This document shows, piece after piece, positions 23,501-31,520 of a stretch of DNA of 34,085 nt. The stretch covers positions 23,475 to 57,559 of the forward strand of contig DEZI01000031.1 in assembly GCA_002364755.1 (NCBI GenBank), written 5' to 3'. Each line of letters starts with the position of its first letter. The stretch's first letter is position 1. The notes beneath the pieces were generated by a model. It made no database searches, was not told the DNA's origin, and worked only from the letters and a program-made list of their open reading frames with translations. Source of the DNA: Stenotrophomonas maltophilia. GTDB taxonomy: Bacteria > Pseudomonadota > Gammaproteobacteria > Xanthomonadales > Xanthomonadaceae. The position numbers were made by a program, and so were the translations under genes.

Positions 23501-24946
23501 TCAGCAGTCGATCACGCCTTCCTCGCCGCTCTCGTCGTCCAGCACCCGCGCGTGCAGGGTCACCTGGTTGCGGCCGGCGCGCTTGGCAGCGTACAGCCCG
23601 GCATCGGCATCAGCCAGCAGCTGGTCGGCGCTGGCCGTGGCCGGCGGGTGCAGGTAGGCAACACCAATGCTGATGCTGACCGGACCTTCAGGCAGGCTCA
23701 GTGACTCCACCGCCATGCGCAGCCGCTCGGCCAGCGCCAGCACGCCCGACAGCGGACTGCCCGGCACGATCACCGCGAATTCCTCGCCGCCATAGCGCGC
23801 CACGCTGTCGGCGGCGCGCCCGGCGGTGGCCTGCAGCACCGCCGCTACCGCGCGCAGGCAGCGGTCGCCGGCCGGGTGGCCGTGCTGGTCGTTGAACGCC
23901 TTGAAGTGGTCGATATCCACCAGCAGCAGCGCCAGCTCGGTGCCGCTGCGGCGGGCGCGGTTCCACTCGGCCTGCAGCACGGTGTCGAACTGCCGCCGGT
24001 TGGCCACGCCGGTCAGGCCGTCCTGGCGCGCCAGCTGGTCGAGGGTGGCCTGACCTTCCAGCAGATCAATCTGCAGCAGGGTGCTGCGCAGGCCGAAGCC
24101 CAGCGTGGCCACTACGAACCCGGCCAACGCCAGCGGCCGCGCGTGGTCCACCACCAGGGTGCCGACCACCAGCAGCAGCAACGGCAGGATCATCGGCCCA
24201 CCGGCCTGCACCAGCCGCGACAGGCGCGGGTGCAGCACCCGCCCCGGCACCGGGGACTGGCGCAGGGCCAGCACCGCCAGCAGCAGGAACGGCACGTCGA
24301 TCAGCAGGTCGTTGTAGGCACCGAAGGACTGCTCGGCGGTGTAATGGTTGATGTAGTACGCCACCATCAGGTAGCCCAGCGCATACAGCGCCAGCGCTCG
24401 GAAGAACGCACGACGCTCGGACACGTCGCCGGCCAGCCAGCGCACCACGGCAAAGGCGGCGATACACAGGTTCTGGATATCGAACATGTGCTGCATGTTG
24501 GCCATCGCCTGATCATCGATGTCGATGCGGTCGGCGAAGGACTGGGTGTGCACGAAGAAGAGCACGCCCAGCAGGGCGGCCATCAGCCCGTCGATGAGGC
24601 TGATGGTCCAGCGCTCGCGGCGTGCCCGGGCCAGGATGAAGACCAGCGGCACGCCGTACAGCACGTACAGCAGCAAGCTGGCGCTGGGGGTGATGTTGGA
24701 GCGGCCGGCGCTGAGCGCATCCACCATGTTGAAGCCCATGCCACCGGCCCACAGCAGCAGGGCCAGCGCGGTGGCACGCCAGCCCAGCGCCGCACGGTCG
24801 CGCTGGGCCCGCCACAGGCACGCGGCCGCGGCCAGCAACGGTGCCGCGGTCAGGAAGGCGAATGACCCGCCACCGGCCGTCCCAGGCCAGAACGCCACGA
24901 CCAACCCGTGACACAGCACGTACAGCAGCGCCAGCACGACCGGCAT
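23501..24946 (-). CDS. Membrane-bound diguanylate cyclase (GGDEF)
   Basis: A 481-residue protein that should make cyclic di-GMP. Hydrophobic segments fill about residues 1-300 (seven or more helices), forming an uncharacterised membrane sensor. The C-terminal GGDEF domain carries NRRQFD, DIDHFKAFNDQHGHPAGDRCL and the active-site GGEEF at 386-390. An RAAD I-site five residues before GGEEF implies product feedback inhibition. There is no EAL domain. The start is the ATG at 24944-24946, with GGGGGAAG upstream; longer upstream reading frames have no comparable signal. It is convergent with usp and divergent from the RIO-type kinase. Confidence 0.93.
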   Translation of the reverse strand: MPVVLALLYVLCHGLVVAFWPGTAGGGSFAFLTAAPLLAAAACLWRAQRDRAALGWRATALALLLWAGGMGFNMVDALSAGRSNITPSASLLLYVLYGVPLVFILARARRERWTISLIDGLMAALLGVLFFVHTQSFADRIDIDDQAMANMQHMFDIQNLCIAAFAVVRWLAGDVSERRAFFRALALYALGYLMVAYYINHYTAEQSFGAYNDLLIDVPFLLLAVLALRQSPVPGRVLHPRLSRLVQAGGPMILPLLLLVVGTLVVDHARPLALAGFVVATLGFGLRSTLLQIDLLEGQATLDQLARQDGLTGVANRRQFDTVLQAEWNRARRSGTELALLLVDIDHFKAFNDQHGHPAGDRCLRAVAAVLQATAGRAADSVARYGGEEFAVIVPGSPLSGVLALAERLRMAVESLSLPEGPVSISIGVAYLHPPATASADQLLADADAGLYAAKRAGRNQVTLHARVLDDESGEEGVIDC

Positions 24947-25142
24947 GCACTTCCCCCATCCGTAAGGCCGTATGCGCGCACCATAGCGCAGCCCGCGGCC
25001 ACTGCGGCGTGATCCGCTTTGGAAAAACCGGATCGGCGACGCTCGTGGGACCGCCGGGAAGCCGCTGGGCTGCCGCGGCCTGTAAAATGCGCAGATCCCC
25101 CCAACCTGGCGAGCGCGTCCGCGCCGGCCGCCCCGAGATCCC

Positions 25143-26003
25143 GTGAAAACCCCCGAAGCACTGCGCGCGCTGATCGACGACGGCGTGATCGATGAAGTAC
25201 TACGCCCGCTCAAGAGCGGCAAGGAAGCGGCCGTGTACGTGGTACGCAGCGGCGACGACGTGCGCTGCGCGAAGGTCTACAAGGACATGGCCCAGCGCAG
25301 CTTCCAGCAGCGCGTGCAGTACCAGGAAGGGCGCAAAGTGCGCGGCAGCCGCGAAGCGCGTGCGGTGGGCAAGGCCAGCAAGTACGGCCGCAAGCAGCAG
25401 GAAGCGGCCTGGAAGAACACCGAGGTGGACGCGCTGTACCTGCTGCGCGATGCCGGCGTGCGCGTGCCCGAGCCGTACGGTTACTACCACGGCGTGCTGG
25501 TGATGGAGCTGGTCACCGATGCCGACGGGTTCTCCGCCGCCCGCCTGGGCGAGGTGGAGCTGGAACCGGAGCAGGCCCGCCAGTTCCACCAGACCCTGGT
25601 CCGGCAGGTGGTGCGCATGCTGTGCTGCGGCCTGATCCATGGCGATCTCTCGCCGTACAACGTGCTTGTCGGTCCCGATGGCCCGGTGGTGATCGATTTC
25701 CCCCAGGTGGTCAGTGCAGGCGGCAACAACGCCGCACGCAGCATGCTGCTGCGGGATGTGAACAACCTCACCGCCTACCTGGGCCGCTTTGCACCCGAAC
25801 TGCTGGACACCTGGTACGGCGAGGAAATGTGGGCGCTGTTCGAGGCTGGCAGCCTGCTGCCGGACAGTGAACTCACCGGCACCTTCGTGCACGATGAATC
25901 CACCATCGACCTGGACAGCGTGCGCCATGCCATCAACGATGCGCGCGAAGAAGCCCTGATCCGCCAGCAGGGCCGTGAGGCGGCGGAAGAAGACGACCTG
26001 TAG
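25143..26003 (+). CDS. RIO1-family serine/threonine kinase-like protein
   Basis: A 286-residue RIO-type kinase. The nucleotide loop is SGKEAAVY (25-32), the ATP-anchoring lysine is K44 in CAKVYK, the catalytic loop is IHGDLSPYN with D168 and N173, and the metal aspartate is D185 in VVIDFPQ. The basic segment at about 50-90 (GRKVRGSREARAVGKASKYGRKQQ) replaces the usual activation-loop position and may bind nucleic acid. The start is a GTG, the only sensible one in this frame, with a weak ribosome-binding site. A TGTAAAAT -10 candidate lies about 55 bases upstream. The 196-base gap to the divergent cyclase gene also holds a GATCCG/CGGATC repeat (25011-25034). Targets of bacterial RIO kinases are largely unknown. 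Confidence 0.9.
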   Translation: MKTPEALRALIDDGVIDEVLRPLKSGKEAAVYVVRSGDDVRCAKVYKDMAQRSFQQRVQYQEGRKVRGSREARAVGKASKYGRKQQEAAWKNTEVDALYLLRDAGVRVPEPYGYYHGVLVMELVTDADGFSAARLGEVELEPEQARQFHQTLVRQVVRMLCCGLIHGDLSPYNVLVGPDGPVVIDFPQVVSAGGNNAARSMLLRDVNNLTAYLGRFAPELLDTWYGEEMWALFEAGSLLPDSELTGTFVHDESTIDLDSVRHAINDAREEALIRQQGREAAEEDDL

Positions 26004-26015
26004 CCGCCTGCTTCC

Positions 26016-26075
26016 GTAGAGCCGAGCCCACGCTCGGCTGCTCGGGTGCCCAGCCGAGCATGGGCTCGGCTCTAC
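26016..26075. repeat. Head-to-head SMAG dimer forming a 25-bp hairpin
   Basis: GTAG at 26016-26019 and CTAC at 26072-26075 bound two opposed units. The outer 15 bases on each side are perfect reverse complements, and the next 10 differ at one position, leaving a 10-base loop. It lies between the convergent RIO-type and fghA genes and could terminate or protect both transcripts. Confidence 0.9.
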
Positions 26076-26078
26076 AAC

Positions 26079-26909
26079 TCAGGCCTTCAGCGCGCGGGCG
26101 TGGTGGGCGACGTGCTCGCCGATGAAGCTGGCGATGAAGTAATAGCTGTGGTCATACCCCGGCTGCAGCCGCAGGGTCAGCGGGTGGCCAACGGCATCGC
26201 AGGCCTGCTGCAGGCGTTCGGGCTGCAGCTGGTTCTGCAGGAACTCATCGGCATCGCCCTGGTCGACCAGCAGCGGCAGGCGCTCGCTGGCGGTGGCCAC
26301 CAGCGCGGTGGCATCCCACTGCGCCCACTCGGCCGGGTTGTCGCCCAGGTAGGCAGTGAACGCCTTGTGGCCCCACGGCACCTGGCTCGGCGCCACGATC
26401 GGCGAGAACGCCGAGACGCTGCGGTAGCGGCCCGGGTTGCGCAGCGCCAGCACCAGCGCACCGTGCCCACCCATCGAATGGCCACTGATCGCGCGCGCAT
26501 CGCTGGCCGGGAAGTTCGCTTCGATCAGCGTCGGCAGTTCGTGCACCACGTAGTCGTGCATGCGGTAGTGCTTCGCCCACGGCTGTTCGGTGGCGTTGAG
26601 ATAGAAGCCCGCGCCCTTGCCCAGGTCGTAGCCTTCGGCATCGGCCACGTCATCGCCTCGCGGGCTGGTGTCCGGCGCCACCAGGATGACGCCATGCTCG
26701 GCGGCGTAGCGCTGCGCGCCAGCCTTGGTGATGACGTTCTGCTCGGTGCAGGTCAGTCCGCTCAGCCAGTACAGCACCGGCAGTGTCTGCGTGGCCGCCT
26801 GCGGCGGCAGGTACACGGCGAACTGCATGTCGCAGCCCAGCGTGGTCGAGTGATGGCGGTAGACGTCCTGCCAGCCGCCGAAACAGGCGCGGTGTTCGAT
26901 GCGTTCCAT
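26079..26909 (-). CDS. fghA: S-formylglutathione hydrolase
   Basis: A 276-residue esterase-D family enzyme that hydrolyses S-formylglutathione to formate and glutathione, the last step of formaldehyde detoxification. The alpha/beta-hydrolase nucleophile S145 lies in GHSMGG. Catalytic aspartate (about D221, GDADEF) and histidine (about H254, YDHSYYF) follow. The YWLSGLTCTEQN segment near 47-58 is a strong family signature. GGGAG precedes the ATG. It begins 48 bases after frmA and is the last gene of the frmR-frmA-fghA operon. Confidence 0.95.
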   Translation of the reverse strand: MERIEHRACFGGWQDVYRHHSTTLGCDMQFAVYLPPQAATQTLPVLYWLSGLTCTEQNVITKAGAQRYAAEHGVILVAPDTSPRGDDVADAEGYDLGKGAGFYLNATEQPWAKHYRMHDYVVHELPTLIEANFPASDARAISGHSMGGHGALVLALRNPGRYRSVSAFSPIVAPSQVPWGHKAFTAYLGDNPAEWAQWDATALVATASERLPLLVDQGDADEFLQNQLQPERLQQACDAVGHPLTLRLQPGYDHSYYFIASFIGEHVAHHARALKA

Positions 26910-26957
26910 GGAGTGCTCCCAGCGGCGGCAGGCACGCGGCCTGCCGCCTGGCGTGAT

Positions 26958-28067
26958 TCAGAAGTGGACGACCGAGCGGATCGACTTGCCTTCATGCATC
27001 AGGTCGAAGGCTTCGTTGATCTTGTCCAGGTCCATGGTGTGGGTGACGAACGGGGCCAGTTCGATGTCGCCCTTCATCGCGTCTTCCACCATGCCCGGCA
27101 GCTGGCTGCGGCCCTTCACGCCGCCGAAGGCGGTGCCCATCCACTTGCGGCCGGTGACCAGCTGGAACGGACGGGTGGAGATCTCCTGGCCGGCACCGGC
27201 CACGCCGATCACCACGCTCTGGCCCCAGCCACGGTGCGCGCATTCCAGCGCCGCACGCATCACGCTGGTGTTGCCGATGCACTCGAAGCTGTGGTCCACG
27301 CCCCAGGTGGTCATTTCAACGATGACCTGCTGGATCGGCTTGTCGAAGTCCTTCGGGTTGATGCAGTCGGTGGCACCGAATTCGCGGGCCAGCTCGAACT
27401 TGGACGGGTTGGTGTCCACCGCGATGATGCGGCCGGCCTTGGCCTGGCGCGCACCCTGGATGACCGCCAGGCCGATGCCGCCCAGGCCGAACACGGCCAC
27501 GCTGTCGCCTTCCTGCACCTTGGCGGTGTTGTGAACCGCGCCGATGCCGGTGGTGACACCGCAGCCGAGCAGGCAGACGTGTTCCGGGTTCGCTTCCGGA
27601 TTGATCCTGGCCAGCGACACATCGGCCACCACGGTGTACTCGCTGAAGGTCGAGCAGCCCATGTAGTGGTAGATCGGCTCGCCGTTGTAGCTGAAGCGGC
27701 TGGTGCCGTCGGGCATCACGCCCTTGCCCTGGGTGGCACGCACCGACACGCACAGGTTGGTCTTGCCGCTCTTGCAGAACAGGCACTCGCCGCACTCGGC
27801 GGTGTACAGCGGAATCACGTGGTCGCCCGGCTTGACGCTGGTCACGCCCTCGCCCACTTCCACCACGATGCCGGCGCCTTCATGGCCCAGCACCACCGGG
27901 AACAGGCCTTCCGGATCATCGCCGGACAGGGTGAACGCATCGGTGTGGCAGACACCGGTGTGGGTGATCTTGACCAGCACTTCGCCGGCCTTCGGCGGGG
28001 CGACGTCGATCTCGACGATCTGCAGCGGCTGGCCGGGACCAAAGGCGACGGCGGCACGGGATTTCAT
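26958..28067 (-). CDS. frmA: S-(hydroxymethyl)glutathione dehydrogenase (class III ADH)
   Basis: A 369-residue class III alcohol dehydrogenase (also called adhC or gfaA), oxidising S-hydroxymethylglutathione to S-formylglutathione with NAD+. Catalytic zinc ligands C40 and H62 and the structural zinc cysteines C92, C95, C98 and C106 are present. A Rossmann GLGGIGLAVI motif and the ITHTGVCHTDAFTLSGDDPEG start are typical. GGAGAG precedes the ATG. It lies about 60 bases downstream of frmR and upstream of fghA. The intergenic CGGCGC/GCGCCG hairpin near 28106-28122 has T's only on the opposite strand, so it is not a terminator for this operon. Confidence 0.96.
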   Translation of the reverse strand: MKSRAAVAFGPGQPLQIVEIDVAPPKAGEVLVKITHTGVCHTDAFTLSGDDPEGLFPVVLGHEGAGIVVEVGEGVTSVKPGDHVIPLYTAECGECLFCKSGKTNLCVSVRATQGKGVMPDGTSRFSYNGEPIYHYMGCSTFSEYTVVADVSLARINPEANPEHVCLLGCGVTTGIGAVHNTAKVQEGDSVAVFGLGGIGLAVIQGARQAKAGRIIAVDTNPSKFELAREFGATDCINPKDFDKPIQQVIVEMTTWGVDHSFECIGNTSVMRAALECAHRGWGQSVVIGVAGAGQEISTRPFQLVTGRKWMGTAFGGVKGRSQLPGMVEDAMKGDIELAPFVTHTMDLDKINEAFDLMHEGKSIRSVVHF

Positions 28068-28126
28068 GGCAGACTCTCCAAAAGACAGGCAGTAACAGGA
28101 TGGGCGGCGCTATGTTGCGCCGTTGT

Positions 28127-28402
28127 TTATTTCAGGTATGAGCGGATCAGCCCGCTCATCTCGCGCACGCGTTCGGCGCGTTGCTCATCGGATGTGGCCG
28201 GCTGGCCGAATTCCTCGCGCAGGTGGGCTTCCATCACCTCGGACATCAGCCCGTTGACCGCGCCACGGATGGCCGCGATCTGCTGCAGCACCGGCCCGCA
28301 GTCGGCGCCGGCCTCCAGCGCGCGGTCCAGCGCATCGCACTGGCCGCGGATGCGGCGCACGCGGGCCAGGACCTTCTTCTTTTCTTCGGGGGAATGCGGC
28401 AT
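28127..28402 (-). CDS. frmR: Formaldehyde-responsive repressor FrmR
   Basis: A 91-residue CsoR/RcnR-family repressor. The residues that define formaldehyde-sensing FrmR are present: P2 directly after the initiator, C35, H60 and E64. Formaldehyde is known to cross-link P2 to C35 in E. coli FrmR and release DNA. It heads the operon with frmA and fghA. A TACT-G5-N2-AGTA operator over a TATACT -10 element lies just upstream, so autorepression of the whole operon is expected. There is an extra cysteine at C22. Confidence 0.95.
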   Translation of the reverse strand: MPHSPEEKKKVLARVRRIRGQCDALDRALEAGADCGPVLQQIAAIRGAVNGLMSEVMEAHLREEFGQPATSDEQRAERVREMSGLIRSYLK

Positions 28403-28420
28403 GGCGGGCCACCTTCGGAA

Positions 28421-28441
28421 CTATACTGGGGGATAGTATAC
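28421..28441 (-). promoter_or_regulatory. FrmR operator overlapping the frm promoter
   Basis: TATACT (28422-28427), a GGGGGAT centre and AGTATA (28435-28440) form an inverted repeat around a G-tract, the TACT-G-tract-AGTA plan of RcnR/FrmR-type sites. On the minus strand the first arm, TATACT, is a good -10 hexamer about 35 bases before the frmR ATG. Binding would block the promoter. Confidence 0.8.
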
Positions 28442-28484
28442 ACAAGCAACACCGGAGCTCAATCCGCCAGGCGTTCCAAGGCGT

Positions 28485-29393
28485 TCAGTCGAACGCGCCT
28501 GCCGCGGCCAGCCGGGTCAATTCATCCACCACGAAGCGCACTTTGGGCCGCAGGTGGCGGGTCGGCGGCCACAGCGCATGGATCTCGATGTGCCGCTGCA
28601 TGCAGTCATCCAGCACCGACTGCAGCGCCCCGGACTGCAGGTGCCGGCGGACCAGCGAGACCGGCATCTGGCAGATGCCGAGCCCGGCAATGGCACCATC
28701 GATCACCGCATCACCGTCGTTGAGCTGGTAGGTGCCACTGGGAACGAAGGGCGCATGCTCGCCTTCCGGCCCGATCCGCCAGGCCACCGGCTGCCCGTGC
28801 CGGAACCCCACGATGCTGCGGTGCGCACGCAGGTCCTCGATGGTCTGTGGCACGCCGTGCGCCTGGAGGTAGGACGGCGCGGCGCAGGTGACCAGGCGTT
28901 GGCTGCCCAGCCGGCGTGCCACCAGGTGCTCGGCCTGCTGCAGGCCACCAAAGCGGATCAGCAGGTCGATGCCTTCCTCGATCGGGTCGACGAAATGGTC
29001 GGTGAAGGTCACCGTCAGCTGCAGGTCCGGGTACTGCTGGCAGAGCTTCAGCAGCACCGGCATCACCACCAGGCGGCCGAAAGACGAGGGCATGTCGATG
29101 CGCAGGCGTCCGCTGGGCAGATGCGCGGCCGACCCCAGGCAGGCCTCGGCGGCGGAGATCTCATCCAGCGCGGCCGCACACGAGGCGTAGTAGGCCTCAC
29201 CGTCGGTGGTCAGCGAGATGCGCCGGGTGGTGCGGTGGAACAGGCGCACGCCCAGCCGCGCCTCCAGCCGGGCGATGGCCTTGCCCACCGCCGAGCGCGA
29301 GATGCCCAGCGCTTCGGCCGCCTCGGTGAAGGTGCCGGCGCGCGCCGTGGTGACGAAGGTCACCAGGCCATTCAAGGATTCCACGGGCAGCAT
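28485..29393 (-). CDS. LysR-family regulator divergent from an ene-reductase
   Basis: A 302-residue LysR regulator of the CrgA/DsdC-like broad group. The helix-turn-helix occupies about 5-62 (LVTFVTTARAGTFTEAAEALGISRSAVGKAIARLEARLGVRLF), with the HRTTRRISLT wing. The ligand-binding domain carries the usual IDMPSSFGRL and VDPIEEGIDLLIRFG motifs. The start is the ATG at 29391-29393, with GGAGG six bases upstream. It is divergent from the ene-reductase gene across about 128 bases that contain two perfect inverted repeats, the normal layout for a LysR that activates its neighbour in response to substrate. Confidence 0.92.
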   Translation of the reverse strand: MLPVESLNGLVTFVTTARAGTFTEAAEALGISRSAVGKAIARLEARLGVRLFHRTTRRISLTTDGEAYYASCAAALDEISAAEACLGSAAHLPSGRLRIDMPSSFGRLVVMPVLLKLCQQYPDLQLTVTFTDHFVDPIEEGIDLLIRFGGLQQAEHLVARRLGSQRLVTCAAPSYLQAHGVPQTIEDLRAHRSIVGFRHGQPVAWRIGPEGEHAPFVPSGTYQLNDGDAVIDGAIAGLGICQMPVSLVRRHLQSGALQSVLDDCMQRHIEIHALWPPTRHLRPKVRFVVDELTRLAAAGAFD

Positions 29394-29408
29394 CTGCAGC
29401 CTCCATTG

Positions 29409-29460
29409 GGGACACGATGTCCCACCAAGAGGGAAATCGAAGCTCTTTATGTGCTTCGAT
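29409..29460. promoter_or_regulatory. Two perfect inverted repeats in the lysR/ene-reductase gap
   Basis: GGGACA-CGA-TGTCCC (29409-29423) and ATCGAAGC-N9-GCTTCGAT (29436-29460) lie 13 bases apart. The second has the size of a LysR-type site and the region is AT-richer than its flanks. One or both may be the regulator's sites; which gene's promoter they cover is unclear. Confidence 0.5.
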
Positions 29461-29521
29461 GTCAACTCCATCCTGTGTACATGGCGCCACGGGCGCCCTC
29501 CCCCACACCGAGATGACCGAG

Positions 29522-30625
29522 ATGACCGACCTGCTGTTCCGCCCCTTCGACCTGGCGGGTACCCCGCTGCACAACCGCATCGCCATGGCGCCGATGACCC
29601 GTGCCCGCAACCCGGGCGCCGTGGCCAACGAGCTGACCGCGCAGTACTACCGTCAGCGCGCCAGCGCCGGCCTGATCATCAGCGAAGGCACGCCGGTCTC
29701 GCCGCAGGGCCAGGGCTACATCGACGTGCCGGGCATCTGGTCGGCCGAACAGGTGGCGGGCTGGAAGCTGGTGACCGACGCGGTCCACGCCGCGGAGGGC
29801 ACGATCTTCGCCCAGCTGTGGCACGTCGGCCGCATGTCGCACAGCTCGCTGCAGCCCGACGGCGGCCAGCCGGTCAGCGCCGGTACGCGTGCGGTCGGCA
29901 GCGACCCGCGCAACTTTGCCTTCGTGTACCTTGACGACGGCAGCCGCGGCCGCGCCGATCCGACCCCGCCGCGCGCCCTGCGCACCGATGAAGTGCCGGG
30001 CATCGTCAGCGACTTCGTGCGTGGCGCGGAAAATGCCATCGCCGCCGGCTTCGACGGCATCGAACTGCACGCCGCCAACGGCTATCTGTTCGAGCAGTTC
30101 CTCAACCCGCTCACCAACGATCGGCAGGACCTCTACGGCGGTTCGCTGCGCAACCGCGCACGGCTGATCCTGGACACCGTCGATGCGCTGGCAGCAGGCA
30201 TCGGCGCGCATCGCGTCGGCGTGCGCCTGGCACCGAACAGCCAGGTCTTCGACATGCCGGCGTATGCCGAAAACGAGGCAAGCTACCTGTACCTGGCCGA
30301 AGAACTGGGCAAGCGCGGGCTGGCCTACGTGCATCTGAATGACAACTACCTGCGCGGCGAGCGCGCCATCGGCGAAGACTTCCTGAAGGCCTTCAAGCAG
30401 GCCTACGGCGGCACGGTGCTGCTGGCCGGCGGCATGACCCGTGAGTACGCCCTGCGCCTGGTCGACGATGGCACGATCGACATCGCCGCCTTCGGCCAGC
30501 CGTTCATCGCCAACCCGGATCTGGTCGAGCGCCTGCAGCAGGACATCGCGCTGGCCGCGCCGGATCGCGACACCTACTACGGTGGTGGCCGCGAGGGCTA
30601 TCTGGATTACCCGGCAGCAAGCTGA
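29522..30625 (+). CDS. Old Yellow Enzyme-family ene-reductase (NemA-like)
   Basis: A 367-residue FMN-dependent ene-reductase that reduces activated C=C bonds (enones, maleimides, nitro compounds) with NAD(P)H. Motifs: LHNRIAMAPMTRAR near 17-30 at the FMN site, FAQLWHVGR, the substrate-anchoring histidine/asparagine pair in IELHAANGYLFEQFLNP with catalytic tyrosine, NDRQDLYGGSLRNRARL and the phosphate-binding LAGGMTREYA. A second ATG nine bases upstream (29513) is an alternative; I prefer MTDLLFRPFDLAG. It is probably controlled by the divergent LysR. Together with the formaldehyde operon and the YahK-type reductase it suggests electrophile defence. Confidence 0.92.
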   Translation: MTDLLFRPFDLAGTPLHNRIAMAPMTRARNPGAVANELTAQYYRQRASAGLIISEGTPVSPQGQGYIDVPGIWSAEQVAGWKLVTDAVHAAEGTIFAQLWHVGRMSHSSLQPDGGQPVSAGTRAVGSDPRNFAFVYLDDGSRGRADPTPPRALRTDEVPGIVSDFVRGAENAIAAGFDGIELHAANGYLFEQFLNPLTNDRQDLYGGSLRNRARLILDTVDALAAGIGAHRVGVRLAPNSQVFDMPAYAENEASYLYLAEELGKRGLAYVHLNDNYLRGERAIGEDFLKAFKQAYGGTVLLAGGMTREYALRLVDDGTIDIAAFGQPFIANPDLVERLQQDIALAAPDRDTYYGGGREGYLDYPAAS

Positions 30626-30633
30626 TCGAGCAT

Positions 30634-30722
30634 GGGGTCGGAGCCCTTTCCAACGGAAAGGGTTCTGACCGTTGGTTCGGCGAAGAAAGGGTCAGAGCCG
30701 CGCTGCGCGCGGATCCGACCCC
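30634..30722. repeat. Paired GGGGTCGGA-bounded hairpins
   Basis: Outer arms GGGGTCGGA (30634-30642) and TCCGACCCC (30714-30722) are perfect reverse complements. Between them are hairpins CCCTTTCC-AAC-GGAAAGGG (30644-30662) and CCGCGC-TGC-GCGCGG (30698-30712). It is the same class as 77-115 and fills the gap between convergent genes. Confidence 0.8.
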
Positions 30723-30727
30723 GGCCT

Positions 30728-31405
30728 TCAAGCGCCCTCGCGCACGTAAGCGAACGACTCGTCCAGCCGCGGGAAGCCGATCACCTGCTTCACCAGCGCC
30801 TGCGCTTCCTCGTCGCTGATCCGCCCTGCGGCGATGTCATCGGTGCGGGCAAACAAGGCCTCCAGCGCCCTCCCCTGGTCGTCGCGCAACCAGCCGCGAT
30901 GGCTGCCCAGCCAAGCCTGCAGGTTGGCGGCCAGATCACCTTCGACCAGCGTCGTGTACTCCGCTTCCAGTTCCGCCACCGCCTCGACCATCTTGCGGAA
31001 CAGGAAGTCCTGCAGGTTGGCGGCCAGCACGTCGGCACGGTCGTCGTCGTGGCAAACCAGCAGCACCGGCGCTTCGGCGAACCCCGGCGCATTGGTCCAG
31101 AAGCAATAGGTATCGCCGCCACCACTGCGCGCGAACGGCAGCAACTGCAAGTCCTTGCGCAGCGGGTTGTAGTGGTCCTCGGCAGTCAGGTCTTCCCACG
31201 CTTCGCGCAGTTCGCTCCGTTCGATCGGCTCGAACTCATTGGCGTGCAGCAGCAGTGGCGGCTGCGCCAACAGGGTGGGAAACACTTCGCGGAACCACGG
31301 GTTGCCCAATGCACCCCAGTCGCTGCGCCCTTCGGCGGCGATCTGATGAAACAGCGGCGGAAAGGCCTGGCCGGTGGCCTGTTCGATATCGGAAAGCGTG
31401 CTCAT
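30728..31405 (-). CDS. SMI1/KNR4-like family protein
   Basis: A 225-residue acidic, soluble protein that resembles the SMI1/KNR4 (SUKH) group by its N-terminal IEQATGQAFPPLFHQIAAEGRSDWG and the central LQLLPFARSGGGDTYCFWT core with the following LLVCHDDDRADVLAANLQDFL. SUKH proteins are often immunity factors for contact-dependent toxins, but no toxin or polymorphic-toxin gene is adjacent, so a housekeeping role is as likely. The start is the ATG at 31403-31405, with AGGGA upstream. It is divergent from the VOC gene. The family call is moderate; the function is unknown. Confidence 0.7.
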   Translation of the reverse strand: MSTLSDIEQATGQAFPPLFHQIAAEGRSDWGALGNPWFREVFPTLLAQPPLLLHANEFEPIERSELREAWEDLTAEDHYNPLRKDLQLLPFARSGGGDTYCFWTNAPGFAEAPVLLVCHDDDRADVLAANLQDFLFRKMVEAVAELEAEYTTLVEGDLAANLQAWLGSHRGWLRDDQGRALEALFARTDDIAAGRISDEEAQALVKQVIGFPRLDESFAYVREGA

Positions 31406-31520
31406 GGAGGTCCCTGTCGAAAGCAGCCACCTACCTTGCCTGAATTCACCCGGCACATGAATCCGCAGCCTGCTCCAGCAGGTCTAGACTGCGTGCAACC
31501 GGCCGCCGCAGATCCCTGCC

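Noticed and set aside
25011..25034. GATCCG-N12-CGGATC as a terminator
   Set aside because: It lies between two divergent gene starts, where a terminator is not expected; at most a weak operator.
28105..28122. CGGCGC/GCGCCG hairpin between frmR and frmA as a terminator
   Set aside because: The T-rich side lies on the plus strand while the operon runs on the minus strand, so it would not terminate frm transcription.
30728..31405. SMI1/KNR4-like gene as the immunity half of a toxin system
   Set aside because: No adjacent toxin, Rhs, CdiA or type VI effector gene is seen; neighbours are an ene-reductase and a VOC protein.
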